DNA of 49,890 nucleotides from DASXAQ01 sp036406615 (GTDB taxonomy: Bacteria; Actinomycetota; UBA4738): positions 1-49,890 of the forward strand of contig DASXAQ010000043.1 in the NCBI GenBank assembly GCA_036406615.1, in the 5' to 3' direction. Shown here one piece after another: positions 9,227 through 17,672 of this stretch; positions within the stretch are counted from its first letter, which is position 1, and the number at the start of each line of letters is the position of its first letter. A model generated the notes under the pieces. The model worked only from the letters and a program-made list of their open reading frames with translations. It did no database searches and was not told the origin of the DNA. Position numbers and translations under genes: made by a program.

Positions 9227-10764
9227 CGCGTGTAGTAGGCGCGCAGGCCGTTCAGCGCGCCGTTCACGATCGGCGCGCGTTCGAGCGCGTCGAAGAACGA
9301 CGGGCCGTGGGTGAGCGGGTCCAGCGGCGGGATCACGACTTCGGGCGCCGCCGTGGCGAGCACGGCCATGGGCAGCTCGCGATCCCACGGCATGTCGGGG
9401 ATGACCTGCAACGGCTCCTCGCCGAACGCGAACGCGCTGCGGACCTCCTGTTCGGGGTCCTTGCGCACGGCCGCGAGCCTCGCCAGCACCTGGGCCCAGG
9501 TGACGTCCGCGTCCTTCAAGCCAGGGACGATCATGCTCACCACGCGTTCGAGGCCGCCGACCCGAATGGTCTCGCGGTCGGGCGCCGCTCCCGCCGAGGC
9601 CGGCGGGAGCGCCGCCTTCATCAGCGACGGCAGGCCGTACACGGCCGATCCGCCGACCAACACCAGCCGAACGTCGCGTTCGCTCGCGAGCACCAGGTTG
9701 TCGTACGCGTCCGCGTCGACCTCGGCGGTGACCATGAGGTCGGCGTACAGCCCCGGCGCGATGCGCCCAACCTTGTCCGACCACCCCAGGGCGTCCGCCG
9801 GGTTCGACGTGACCATCTGCACGAGGCGATGCCGCGTGAAGACGTTGGCCGCGTGCAGATGCTCGCGCACGTGCAGGTCGGCGACCTTCAGCTCGCCAAG
9901 GACGCTCTTGGAGCCCGACGGGCCCCAGTCGGCGCCGATACACAGCCGCAGCCCTGCTTCGTGCGCACCGGCGATGTCGGTCGTCTGCCCGTACAGACAC
10001 AGGTTCGACAGGGGCGACCACACGACCGAACCGGCCCCGGCGGCCGACCACGTCGTGAACTCCGCCGGCGACAGCGCGGTGCAGTGGATCCCGACGAACT
10101 GCGGGCGCAGACATTTCGCGTCGCGCATCTCGTCGAACTCGCCGTGCAGCTTCGCCGAGTCGCTTCGGCCCTCGGCCAGGTGGTACAGGAACGCGTCGCC
10201 GTCGATCATGTGCTGGCGGTACGGAGCCAGCCCGTCGGGCTCCAGCGGCAGCACAGACTGGAACACCGTTCGCACCTTGGTGCCGAACGTCTCGTACTCG
10301 ACGTTGCGGACCAGCGAGCCCTCGTACGGTCGGTTCGTCGTCGGCGAGCCCTGGATGGCCGTGACGCCGCCGGCCAGCGCGCGCATCTCCGCGTACTTCA
10401 GCAGCTCCTTGCCGGCGGCGGCGCCGAGCGCGTGTGCCGGCAGCCCGATGTCGCGCGCGTAGCCCTCGATGCCGCTCCACTGGTACCGCGTGTCGAACGG
10501 ATCGGTGCGAAACGGCGCCTGACCCGGCGGCGTCCACAGGGACAGCGTGTTGTACGCGAGGTGACTGTGCAGGTCGATCAAGCCGGGATAGATGACGCCG
10601 CCGGTCCGCACGCGGGGAGTGCTGTCGTATCCCGAAGGGGGCGACGCCGACGCGGTGGTCACGGCCTCGATGCGGCCGTCGTCGCCGACGTAGACGGCGC
10701 CGTCGTCGATCGGCGCGCGATCGTCGCGCATCGTCACACAGCGACCAAGCAGCACCAGGCTCAC
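9223..10764 (-). CDS. Amidohydrolase-family protein (TRZ/ATZ-like)
   Basis: 513 residues. TIM-barrel metal-dependent hydrolase: N-terminal beta sandwich, then GVIYPGLIDLHSHLAYN carrying the HxH metal pair His66/His68, GIHCTALS and SPLSNLCLYG in the barrel, GADWGPSG with the late Asp ligand, and SNPADALGWSDKVGRIAPG at the barrel end. The ~130-residue C-terminal extension after the barrel is unusual. GTG 10764 was chosen because AGGAGG lies about 5 bases upstream; a longer open frame exists but has no support. The family deaminates or hydrolyses cyclic amides and guanine-like compounds; substrate unknown. Divergent from the glycosylase gene. Confidence 0.85.
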   Translation of the reverse strand: MSLVLLGRCVTMRDDRAPIDDGAVYVGDDGRIEAVTTASASPPSGYDSTPRVRTGGVIYPGLIDLHSHLAYNTLSLWTPPGQAPFRTDPFDTRYQWSGIEGYARDIGLPAHALGAAAGKELLKYAEMRALAGGVTAIQGSPTTNRPYEGSLVRNVEYETFGTKVRTVFQSVLPLEPDGLAPYRQHMIDGDAFLYHLAEGRSDSAKLHGEFDEMRDAKCLRPQFVGIHCTALSPAEFTTWSAAGAGSVVWSPLSNLCLYGQTTDIAGAHEAGLRLCIGADWGPSGSKSVLGELKVADLHVREHLHAANVFTRHRLVQMVTSNPADALGWSDKVGRIAPGLYADLMVTAEVDADAYDNLVLASERDVRLVLVGGSAVYGLPSLMKAALPPASAGAAPDRETIRVGGLERVVSMIVPGLKDADVTWAQVLARLAAVRKDPEQEVRSAFAFGEEPLQVIPDMPWDRELPMAVLATAAPEVVIPPLDPLTHGPSFFDALERAPIVNGALNGLRAYYTR

Positions 10765-10815
10765 GGGGCCCTCCTCCCACGCGATCCGACGGCGCCTGCG
10801 CGCGAAACTCGGACA

Positions 10816-10828
10816 GGCTACTGTAGCC
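10816..10828 (+). promoter_or_regulatory. Palindrome over the -10 of the glycosylase gene
   Basis: GGCTAC-T-GTAGCC, a perfect 6-base inverted repeat, contains TACTGT (10819-10824), a good -10 for the gene starting at 10846. It could be an operator; it may also be chance. Confidence 0.3.
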
Positions 10829-10845
10829 GCGGGAGGGACGCGGCC

Positions 10846-11658
10846 GTGGCAGAGTTCGACCCCGGCTACGCCAGAGAACCGTTCGTCACACTGTGCCGCG
10901 ACGCGCCCGGCGCGGACGTGTACCCAGCAGCGGACTTTCGCGTGGAGTGGGGTCCGATCTTTCATCGCGGCCGGCTCGACGGTTCGGCGCGCGTGCTGGT
11001 GATCGGTCAGGACCCCGGACCGCACGAGTCGATCGCGCGGCGCATCCTGGTCGGCGAGGCCGGCCAGCGGGTGCAGGGGTTCCTGGCGAAGCTCGGCGTC
11101 GACCGCAGCTACGTGATGATCAACGCGTTCCTCTACAGCGTCTACGGGCAAAGCGGCGGTGAGCGCCACATGAACGATCCGGCGATCGCCGGCTACCGGA
11201 ATCGGTGGATCGACGCGCTCATGGCGCGCCACTGGATCGAAGCCGTCGTCGCGTTCGGACATCTGGCCGATGCCGCGTTCACGAGCTGGCGGAAGACCGA
11301 CACCGGCATGAAGTTCTCCAAGGCGTACGAGCACGTGCCGCACCCCACGTACCCGGAGAGCTCGGGCGGAGGCAGCGCCGCGATGGCGGCGATGTTGTCG
11401 GCATGGAACGACGCGCTCACGCGCCTGTCGGCCGCGATCAAGCACCCCGACGAGGCACGCCCGCTCGTTCACTACGGGACGTCGCTGGCGCCGTCCGACG
11501 ACGTGCCGATCCCCGCGGACGACCTGCCCGCCGGGCTGCCGACGTGGATGGGCGGCCTCACCACGTGGGCGGGCCGGGAAGGGACGAGCACGGACCTCAA
11601 GCGGGCCACGGTCGTCGTCACGATCCCGGCCGGCGACCGCGTGTGGCGCACGCAGTGA
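10846..11658 (+). CDS. Uracil-DNA glycosylase-superfamily protein
   Basis: 270 residues from GTG 10846, with GGGAGGG 8 bases upstream. Motif A of the UDG superfamily is VLVIGQDPGPHE (54-62), with the water-activating Asp as in family 1 GQDP; then MINAFLYSVYG, and motif B around His166 (HPTYP). The superfamily removes uracil and other deaminated bases from DNA. The set of motifs does not fit families 1-6 exactly, and the last ~60 residues after motif B are an extension, so the substrate is uncertain. A terminator hairpin follows at 11713-11744. Confidence 0.75.
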   Translation: MAEFDPGYAREPFVTLCRDAPGADVYPAADFRVEWGPIFHRGRLDGSARVLVIGQDPGPHESIARRILVGEAGQRVQGFLAKLGVDRSYVMINAFLYSVYGQSGGERHMNDPAIAGYRNRWIDALMARHWIEAVVAFGHLADAAFTSWRKTDTGMKFSKAYEHVPHPTYPESSGGGSAAMAAMLSAWNDALTRLSAAIKHPDEARPLVHYGTSLAPSDDVPIPADDLPAGLPTWMGGLTTWAGREGTSTDLKRATVVVTIPAGDRVWRTQ

Positions 11659-11712
11659 TGCCGTCGGACGGAACGCCGGCTGTCCCCGGTCAGGCCCGGC
11701 TGCAACGTTGAA

Positions 11713-11744
11713 GGTGGCCCCGAGCGGTTTCGCTCGGGGCCACC
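11713..11744. terminator. Bidirectional terminator hairpin
   Basis: Perfect 14-base stem (11713-11726 with 11731-11744) and a GTTT loop, between the convergent glycosylase gene and the small membrane protein gene. Confidence 0.75.
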
Positions 11745-11776
11745 GTGCGCCTCCGGGGAGGATCGGCGCTGACCCG

Positions 11777-12175
11777 TCAGGCCCGTCCGGCCTTCACTCG
11801 TTCGAGCCACTTCCGTTCGGTGCTCATCGGCGGCCCGGCCGGGGTCGTGGCGCCCAGCCGCCCGGTGAACCCTGCCGCCTTCGCGGTCGACGTCCACGCG
11901 CCCTTCGGGACGGCGTTCGTTTGCGGTGCCACCACAGGTGCGACCCCGCCGAGCCGGCCGGTGAACCCCGCCTGCCTGGCCGCCGTCTCCCACTGCGCCG
12001 TGGCCGGCTGGACCTGGGCCCTGGGAACGGGGGCGATCTTTACGCTCGACGTCCCGGCCTTGATGGCCACCGCGCCGGCGACCAGGGCGAGCGCAACGGT
12101 CAGCCCCACCGTCAGTGCGACAGCTCCGCCCCTGCCGCCCTTCGGAACCCCGCGAACTCCGATGCTCTGCGCCAT
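11777..12175 (-). CDS. Small single-pass membrane protein with duplicated AGFTGRLG motif
   Basis: 132 residues; unrecognised. A basic N-terminus is followed by one membrane segment (~18-38) and an exported tail. The tail holds two copies of a W-x(3)-A-x(2)-AGFTGRLG unit at 62-76 and 94-108, a 32-residue period, separated by Pro/Ala-rich linker, and ends RKWLERVKAGRA. ATG 12175 has AAGGAGG 5 bases upstream. The conserved repeat implies a selected binding or assembly surface. It is divergent from a BNR-repeat protein across a region with two palindromes. Confidence 0.7.
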   Translation of the reverse strand: MAQSIGVRGVPKGGRGGAVALTVGLTVALALVAGAVAIKAGTSSVKIAPVPRAQVQPATAQWETAARQAGFTGRLGGVAPVVAPQTNAVPKGAWTSTAKAAGFTGRLGATTPAGPPMSTERKWLERVKAGRA

Positions 12176-12233
12176 CTCCGCCTCCTTCGCCCGGTGCCGG
12201 ACCCGCCGTCCGGAAACTCGCGCTCACGGTATG

Positions 12234-12268
12234 GCCGGCCGCATGCGGCCGGCGGTGCCCGCGGGCAC
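12234..12268. repeat. Two adjacent perfect palindromes
   Basis: A 20-base perfect palindrome at 12234-12253 (centre between 12243 and 12244) is followed one base later by a 14-base perfect palindrome at 12255-12268 (GTGCCCGCGGGCAC). They lie in the 173-base region between divergent genes and may be operators or RNA hairpins. Confidence 0.5.
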
Positions 12269-12348
12269 GATCGCGGCGTGACGTCCATCACGCTCGGGCG
12301 AGTACCGTGGAAGGCCGAGATGTCCGCTCGCAACGAAGGAGGACGCCG

Positions 12349-13332
12349 GTGACGGGGGTGGCGCGGAACCGCACGGTGCTGGTCGCGACGTCCGAGGGGC
12401 TGTTCGGCATCGACCAGGCCACCGGCGCCATCACCCGCGACGACGGGCTCGGCGCTCGCGACGTCGAAGCGATGGTGCCGGACGGCGACGAGGCGTGGGC
12501 GATCCTCGATGAGCGCGTCCTGGCGTGGCGGCGCAACGACGGTTCGTGGACCGACCTCGCGCTGGCGGAACCGGAAGCGGCGACGAGCCTGGTGGCGTCC
12601 AGCCACGGCGTGTTCGTCGGGACCGAGGGAGCCCGGTTGCTTCGGCTCCACGGCGGCGCGCTGTTCCCGGTCGAGGCGTTCGACGAGGTCGCCGGCCGCG
12701 ACGACTGGTACACGCCGTGGGGTGGCCCGCCGGCCGTTCGATCGATCGCCGAGGACCGGGGCGGGCGTCTGCACGTCAACGTCCACGTCGGCGGGATCCC
12801 GAGGTCGCTCGACGGGGGCGAGGCGTTCGAGCCGACGGTCGATGTGGACGCCGACGTCCATCAGGTGATCGCGCACCCGATCGCGCCCCACGTGGTGCTC
12901 GCGGCCGCGGCCGTCGGGCTGCTGGTGAGCGAGGACGGTGGCGCGACGTGGCGAACGGAGGCCGAAGGACTCGCGTCGACGTACGCGCGTGCCGTGGCCG
13001 TCGCCGACGGCGCGGTCCTGTTGACGGCATCCAACGGGCCGCGCGGCGGCGACGCCGCGGTGTATCGAAGCGCGTTCGACGCCGGCCCCGGCGCGCACCC
13101 CGTTCTGGAGCGGTGCACCGACGGCTTGCCGATGTCGTTCGACGCCAACATCGACACGGGGTGGCTCGTCGCCGACGGCCCCACGGCCGCGTTCGCGAGC
13201 CCGGACGGCAGCATCTTCGTCTCGGGCGACGCGGGCCGTTCGTGGAGCGCCGCTGCAGAAGGGCTGCCGAACGTCCACTGGGTGACGCTCGCGCCGGCGG
13301 CGCCGGTGATGTCGGGTTCGTCGTCCGGCTAG
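12349..13332 (+). CDS. BNR/WD-like beta-propeller protein
   Basis: 327 residues. Beta-propeller with Asp-box (BNR) loops SLDGGEAFE, SEDGGATWR and SGDAGRSWS, plus WD-like strands such as VLVATSEGLFGID at the start. Actinobacterial homologues are annotated as exo-sialidase or glycosyl hydrolase-like, but no catalytic residues are visible and there is no signal peptide, so a cytoplasmic scaffold or sensor role is as likely. GTG 12349 has GAAGGAGG 6 bases upstream. Its stop overlaps the stop of the convergent cyclase gene in the tetranucleotide CTAG. Confidence 0.75.
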   Translation: MTGVARNRTVLVATSEGLFGIDQATGAITRDDGLGARDVEAMVPDGDEAWAILDERVLAWRRNDGSWTDLALAEPEAATSLVASSHGVFVGTEGARLLRLHGGALFPVEAFDEVAGRDDWYTPWGGPPAVRSIAEDRGGRLHVNVHVGGIPRSLDGGEAFEPTVDVDADVHQVIAHPIAPHVVLAAAAVGLLVSEDGGATWRTEAEGLASTYARAVAVADGAVLLTASNGPRGGDAAVYRSAFDAGPGAHPVLERCTDGLPMSFDANIDTGWLVADGPTAAFASPDGSIFVSGDAGRSWSAAAEGLPNVHWVTLAPAAPVMSGSSSG

Positions 13333-14549
13333 GCTGCCGGAGGTTCCGTCGCCCGCACCGCCTCGTGCACGAGCACGGGCCCGGCGACGCCCTTCAACTC
13401 CATCGGGCCGACCTCGCGAAACTCGGCCGAGCCCTTCGCTGCGATGACGACGTCGTCGGTCACCAGGATCTGTCCCGGTCCCGCGCGGTCGGCGACGCGC
13501 GCCGCGATGTTGACGGTGCGCCCGAAGTAGTCGCCGTCGCGGAAGATCACCGGCCCGACGTTGATGCCGACGCGCGCGGGCGGCAGGCCGGCGGCCGGGG
13601 CATCGCGAATGAGGTCGAGCCCGCACGAGACGGAACCGGCCGGGTCGGGGAAGTGGAACATCACGCCGTCGCCCAGGTACTTCACCGGGCGGCCGCGGAA
13701 CCGCGTGGCGGTGGCCTGGACCAGGTCGGCCAGCCGCGTCGCCAGGTCCGCCGCGCGCTCGTCTCCCTCTTCCTCGGTCAGCCGCGTGAACCCCGACAGG
13801 TCGAGGAACGCGATGGCGGGCGGCGCGACCGGCCGCCGCGGCGCGACGCCGGCGCGCTCCAGGGTGATCTCGGTGTTCTCGACGATCTCCTCGACGGAGT
13901 AGTGCTCCAGGTGACGCCGGTGCAGCAGCCGCACGGCCAGCTCCGCCTGGTCCGCCATCGGCTGGGCCATCGCCGCGGCCGCGTCCATCACCCGGTGGTG
14001 CGGCATGCCCGACGCGATCATCGGGCGCTCCACGAACGTGCGGAAGATCTCCAGCTGCCCTTCGGCGATCCGTCGCAGGCTCTCGCCGAACACACGCGCC
14101 GCGGCCACCGTGCTCCCTTCGTCGTTCCCCAGCGCGCGATACACCAGGACCATGGTGCGCAGCAGCATGAGGTCGTCCTCGCGCAGCCGGTCTTCGGGAC
14201 CGGGGACCGGCAGCGCCCAGGAGATGAACAGGCGGGTGATGAGCGACGCCGGCAGGCCGAGCTCGGCCGCCGCCTGCTCCACGGTCATGGCGGTCAGCGG
14301 CACCGGGTCGGGAAACAGGCCGTCCGCCCAGCCGGTGGAGTAGCGGCCGTCGGCGATCAGCTCGCCGACCTGTTCGGGCGACACGCCCGCGCCGTCGAGC
14401 GCCTCGGCGATCCGCACGCGCTGGATGTCGGGCGGCCGGTACGACCCGTCGGCGCCGGCCGAGAGGATCCCGAGCGCCGCGAAGCGCCGGACGTGCTCGG
14501 CCGTCGAGCCCGACCGCTCGGCGAGTTCGTCCTCGGTGAGGCCGGCCAT
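13329..14549 (-). CDS. Class III nucleotide cyclase with MerR-like N-terminus
   Basis: 406 residues. Residues ~1-70 and ~85-150 look like helix-turn-helix/MerR-like units (LTEDELAERSGSTAEHVRRF; MTVEQAAAELGLPASLI), followed by a helical region. The class III catalytic domain covers the last ~165 residues: FLDLSGFTRLTEEEG with the first metal Asp, KYLGDGVMFHF with the second, and DYFGRTVNIAARV with the Asn/Arg pair that stabilises the transition state. It should make cAMP or cGMP. A TACGAT -10-like element ends 8 bases before ATG 14549, suggesting an almost leaderless mRNA. Divergent from the HAD gene. Confidence 0.88.
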   Translation of the reverse strand: MAGLTEDELAERSGSTAEHVRRFAALGILSAGADGSYRPPDIQRVRIAEALDGAGVSPEQVGELIADGRYSTGWADGLFPDPVPLTAMTVEQAAAELGLPASLITRLFISWALPVPGPEDRLREDDLMLLRTMVLVYRALGNDEGSTVAAARVFGESLRRIAEGQLEIFRTFVERPMIASGMPHHRVMDAAAAMAQPMADQAELAVRLLHRRHLEHYSVEEIVENTEITLERAGVAPRRPVAPPAIAFLDLSGFTRLTEEEGDERAADLATRLADLVQATATRFRGRPVKYLGDGVMFHFPDPAGSVSCGLDLIRDAPAAGLPPARVGINVGPVIFRDGDYFGRTVNIAARVADRAGPGQILVTDDVVIAAKGSAEFREVGPMELKGVAGPVLVHEAVRATEPPAA

Positions 14550-14593
14550 GGCGCCCGATCGTAGCCGGTCGATGGGTACACTCGCCTGCCGCT

Positions 14594-15304
14594 ATGGTCG
14601 CCCGCCGCCTGATCCTGTGGGACGTCGATGGGACGCTGGTCCGACTGGGTCCGCTGGCGAGCTCGGCGTTCGCGTCGGCGGTCCAGCAGGTCGTCGGCCG
14701 CGACGCCGCGGGCCACGGCGTGTCGATGGGGGGCAAGACCGATCCCCAGATCGCGCGGGAGATCATGGCCGCGCTCCAGGTTCCCGAGGACGAAGCCGAC
14801 GGCCACCTGTCGGCGGTGCTCACGGAGCTGGAACGTCAGCTGTCGGGAGCCGAACCGGAGTTCGCCGCCAGCGGGCGGACGCTGCCCGGCGTCCCCGAGT
14901 TGCTGCGCCGGCTGCACGACACGCCCGGCGTGACCCAGACGGTCCTGACCGGGAACCTGGCCGCCAACGCGCGCGTGAAGGTCGCGGCGTTCGGGCTGGA
15001 CGCGTTCCTGGACCTGGACATCGGCGCGTACGGCAGCGACGACCACGACCGGCTGAAGCTCGTGCCGATCGCCCTGGAGAAGGCCGCGAGGGTTCGCGAG
15101 CTACGGTTCGAGCCCGACGAGGCGTGGGTGATCGGCGACACGCTGCGCGATCTGGCCTGCGCGCGCGCCGGCGGGGCGCGATGCCTGCTGGTGCGGACGG
15201 GACGCGATCCGCTGCCGCCGGACGAAGCGGGCGGCGCCGACGCCGTGCTGTCCGACCTGACCGACGGCGACCGCGTGCTGGCGCTGATGGGGCTGGCGAC
15301 GTGA
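14594..15304 (+). CDS. HAD-family hydrolase (phosphoglycolate phosphatase-like)
   Basis: 236 residues. HAD motif I is WDVDGTLV (nucleophile Asp10, general acid Asp12), motif II is VLTGN, motif III a Lys near KLVPIALEKA, and motif IV is VIGDTLRD. A helical cap follows motif I. These enzymes dephosphorylate small phosphate esters. No ribosome site; TACACT (14577-14582) could give an RNA with a ~5-base leader. It overlaps the downstream PfkB gene by GTGA, so the two are translationally coupled: kinase and phosphatase may act on related sugars. Confidence 0.85.
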   Translation: MVARRLILWDVDGTLVRLGPLASSAFASAVQQVVGRDAAGHGVSMGGKTDPQIAREIMAALQVPEDEADGHLSAVLTELERQLSGAEPEFAASGRTLPGVPELLRRLHDTPGVTQTVLTGNLAANARVKVAAFGLDAFLDLDIGAYGSDDHDRLKLVPIALEKAARVRELRFEPDEAWVIGDTLRDLACARAGGARCLLVRTGRDPLPPDEAGGADAVLSDLTDGDRVLALMGLAT

Positions 15305-16128
15305 GCGAGATGGCGGTCGTCGGCCATGTCGAGTGGATCGAGTTCGTCCGCGTCGAACGCGTGCCGCGCCCGGGGGACATCGTCCACGCGTCGCAGCGGT
15401 GGGAGCTGCCGGGCGGCGGCGGCGCGGTCGCGGCGGTGCAGCTGGCCAAGCTCGCGGGGGGCGCGACCCTGTTCACGGCGTTCGGCGACGACGAGCTCGG
15501 GCACCGCGCGCACGACGAGTTGTCGGCCATGGGCCTGCGGGTGGAGTCCACGTACCGGCCGGAGCCACAGCGGCGGGGGTTCGTGTTCATCGACGCGGAC
15601 GGCGAACGAACGATCACCGTCATCGGCGACCGGCTGGGTCCGGCGATGGCCGACCCGTTGCCGTGGGAGGACCTGGCCTCGACGGCCGGCGTGTACTTCA
15701 CCGCCGGAGACGACGGCGCGCTGCGTGCATCCCGGTCCGCCGGCGCGGTCGTCGCGACGTCGCGCGTGTTCGATCAGCTCGCGCGCGCGGGCGTGGCGCT
15801 GGACGCGCTGGTGGCAAGCGGTCGCGACCGCGGGGAGCGGTTCGACCTGGAGGCGCTGCGGCCGCCGCCATCCCTGGTCGTGCTGACCGAGGGGGGATCG
15901 GGCGGGACGTGGCAGCGGCCGGGCGAGGAGCCGGTGCACTTCGATCCGGCCCCCCTGCCGGGCCCGGGCGGGGACGCGTACGGCGCCGGAGACAGCTTCG
16001 CCGCCGGTCTGACGTTCGGGCTGGCCTCGCGGATGGCGTCGGGCGAGGCCGTCGCGCTGGCGGCCAAGTGCGGCGCCGCGTGCCGCGCCGGAACCGGCCC
16101 GTACGAAACGCAGCTCCGCCTGGTCTGA
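15301..16128 (+). CDS. PfkB/ribokinase-family kinase
   Basis: 275 residues. N-terminal motif VVGHVEW and PGGGGAVAAVQLAKLAGGA correspond to the first PfkB signature; the second signature is GGDAYGAGDSFAAGLTFGL, with the Asp of GAGD as catalytic base and the anion hole GAG. It phosphorylates a sugar or nucleoside; which one is not clear. GTG 15301 overlaps the HAD stop by 4 bases, as in several gene pairs here; ATG 15310 is an alternative. The next gene begins 86 bases on with its own promoter, so this pair is a separate unit. Confidence 0.85.
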   Translation: MSEMAVVGHVEWIEFVRVERVPRPGDIVHASQRWELPGGGGAVAAVQLAKLAGGATLFTAFGDDELGHRAHDELSAMGLRVESTYRPEPQRRGFVFIDADGERTITVIGDRLGPAMADPLPWEDLASTAGVYFTAGDDGALRASRSAGAVVATSRVFDQLARAGVALDALVASGRDRGERFDLEALRPPPSLVVLTEGGSGGTWQRPGEEPVHFDPAPLPGPGGDAYGAGDSFAAGLTFGLASRMASGEAVALAAKCGAACRAGTGPYETQLRLV

Positions 16129-16149
16129 GGCGGCCGGCCGATCCGCGTC

Positions 16150-16179
16150 TTGACGTCCGGCGCGCGCCGTTCCCATACT
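16150..16179 (+). promoter_or_regulatory. Strong promoter of the PLP decarboxylase-ureohydrolase operon
   Basis: TTGACG (16150-16155), 18 bases, CATACT (16174-16179). The RNA would start near 16186 with a ~29-base leader carrying AGGGGA 8 bases before ATG 16215. Confidence 0.6.
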
Positions 16180-16214
16180 CCGGTGCCCGTCCATCGAGGC
16201 AGGGGAACGCTCCG

Positions 16215-17672
16215 ATGGTTCGAACCGACCTTGACGCCTGTCTGTCCGTCCGCGACGGCCGGCTGTTCGTGGAGGAGTGCGACGCGGCCGAGCTGGCCGC
16301 GCGCCACGGCACGCCGCTGTTCGTGGTCTCCGAGGACCAGCTGCGGCGCACGCTCCGCCGCATCCGCGACGCGTTCGCATCCGGCTGGACGGACGGCCCG
16401 GTGCGCGTGCTGCCGTCCATCAAGGCGAACGTCGCGCTGGCCCTTCGGCGAATCCTGAACGAGGAGGGCGCCGGCTGCGACGCGTTCGGGGCCGCCGAGC
16501 TCGAGATCGCCCTGCGCGCGGGCGTGGACCCGGCGGGCATCTCCGTGAACGGGCCGAAGGACCAGGCGACCGTGAACCGTGCGGTGACGGCCGGCGCGAA
16601 GGTGACCCTGGACCACGTGGACGAGCTGGCCCTGGTGGCCGACGCCGTTCGACGCCTCGGCCGCCCGGCGACGATCCGCCCGCGGGTGCGGCCGGACCTG
16701 GCGGGGTTGGACATGCCGTCGGACTGGCTCGAGGACGAGACTCCCGTGCGAATCGCGGCCCACGTCTACAAGGCCGGCATCCCGGCGGAGGACGTCCTGG
16801 CGATGGGCGCCGAGGCACTGTCGATCGACGGCGTGACGGTGAGCGGCGTGCACGTCCACGTCGGGCGCCACCGGAGCGAGCCGGCCTACTGGGCGCAGGT
16901 GATCGACGACGTCGCGGACTTCCTCGGCCGGATGCGCGACGCTTGGGGCGGCTGGATCCCGGGCGAGATCGACGTGGGCGGCGGCCTGCCGGTGCCGCGC
17001 GATCCGTTCGGCCGGGACATGTCCCGGCTTCGCGACCGCCCCACCGAGCGTGCGCCGGACGTCGAGGCCTACGCCGGCGTCATCACCGAGACGCTTCGAG
17101 GCGGATTGCGGCGCGTCGGGATGTCGACCGACGGCATGGCGCTTGAGGTCGAACCCGGCCGGGCCCTGTACGGCGACGCCGGCGTCCACTTGACCACCGT
17201 CACGCGCGTGAAACGGCAGGAGCGGCCGCTCGCGTGGACGTGGGTCGAGACCGACTCGTCGGAGAACTTCCTGCCGGACGTGTTCCTCGAGCACAACCGA
17301 TGGTTCTTCGTCGTCGCGAACCGGGCCGACGCGCCGGCCGTCATACGCGCCGACGTGGTCGGCGCGTCGTGCAACCCCGATCGCATCCTGCCCGAGGCGG
17401 ACCTGCCGGCGGTCGAGCCCGGCGACGTCATCGCGGTCCTGGACACCGGCGCGTACCAGGACGCGCTGGCGAACAACTTCAACGCGTTGTCTCGCCCGGC
17501 GACCCTTCTGGTGACGGGCGACCGCTCCGAGGTGATCCGCCGCGCCGAGACGCTTGACGACGTGCTGGCGCGCGACGTGGTCCCGTCGCGCCTCGCGGGC
17601 GGGGAGGTCGTTCGGCTGCCCGACACCGCGGCCGTGCCGACGACTCCCGACCCCGCCACGCCGGCGCGATGA
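16215..17672 (+). CDS. Fold-type III PLP decarboxylase (LysA/arginine-ornithine decarboxylase-like)
   Basis: 485 residues. Alanine-racemase-fold PLP decarboxylase: Schiff-base Lys70 in SIKANVAL, GCDAFGAAELEIAL, GVHVHVGRH, the phosphate-binding DVGGGLPVP, EPGRALYGD, and C-terminal GASCNPDRILP and DTGAYQ supplying the Cys/Asp/Tyr of the dimer active site. These features fit diaminopimelate, ornithine or arginine decarboxylases. Placement upstream of an agmatinase relative, rather than with lysine genes, makes a catabolic decarboxylase more likely than LysA. The final ~40 residues are a Pro/Thr-rich extension. Confidence 0.8.
   Translation: MVRTDLDACLSVRDGRLFVEECDAAELAARHGTPLFVVSEDQLRRTLRRIRDAFASGWTDGPVRVLPSIKANVALALRRILNEEGAGCDAFGAAELEIALRAGVDPAGISVNGPKDQATVNRAVTAGAKVTLDHVDELALVADAVRRLGRPATIRPRVRPDLAGLDMPSDWLEDETPVRIAAHVYKAGIPAEDVLAMGAEALSIDGVTVSGVHVHVGRHRSEPAYWAQVIDDVADFLGRMRDAWGGWIPGEIDVGGGLPVPRDPFGRDMSRLRDRPTERAPDVEAYAGVITETLRGGLRRVGMSTDGMALEVEPGRALYGDAGVHLTTVTRVKRQERPLAWTWVETDSSENFLPDVFLEHNRWFFVVANRADAPAVIRADVVGASCNPDRILPEADLPAVEPGDVIAVLDTGAYQDALANNFNALSRPATLLVTGDRSEVIRRAETLDDVLARDVVPSRLAGGEVVRLPDTAAVPTTPDPATPAR

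Noticed and set aside
16215..17672. Calling the fold-III decarboxylase lysA
   Set aside because: The gene neighbours are an agmatinase-family enzyme and a binding protein, not lysine or threonine biosynthesis genes, so the specific name is not justified.
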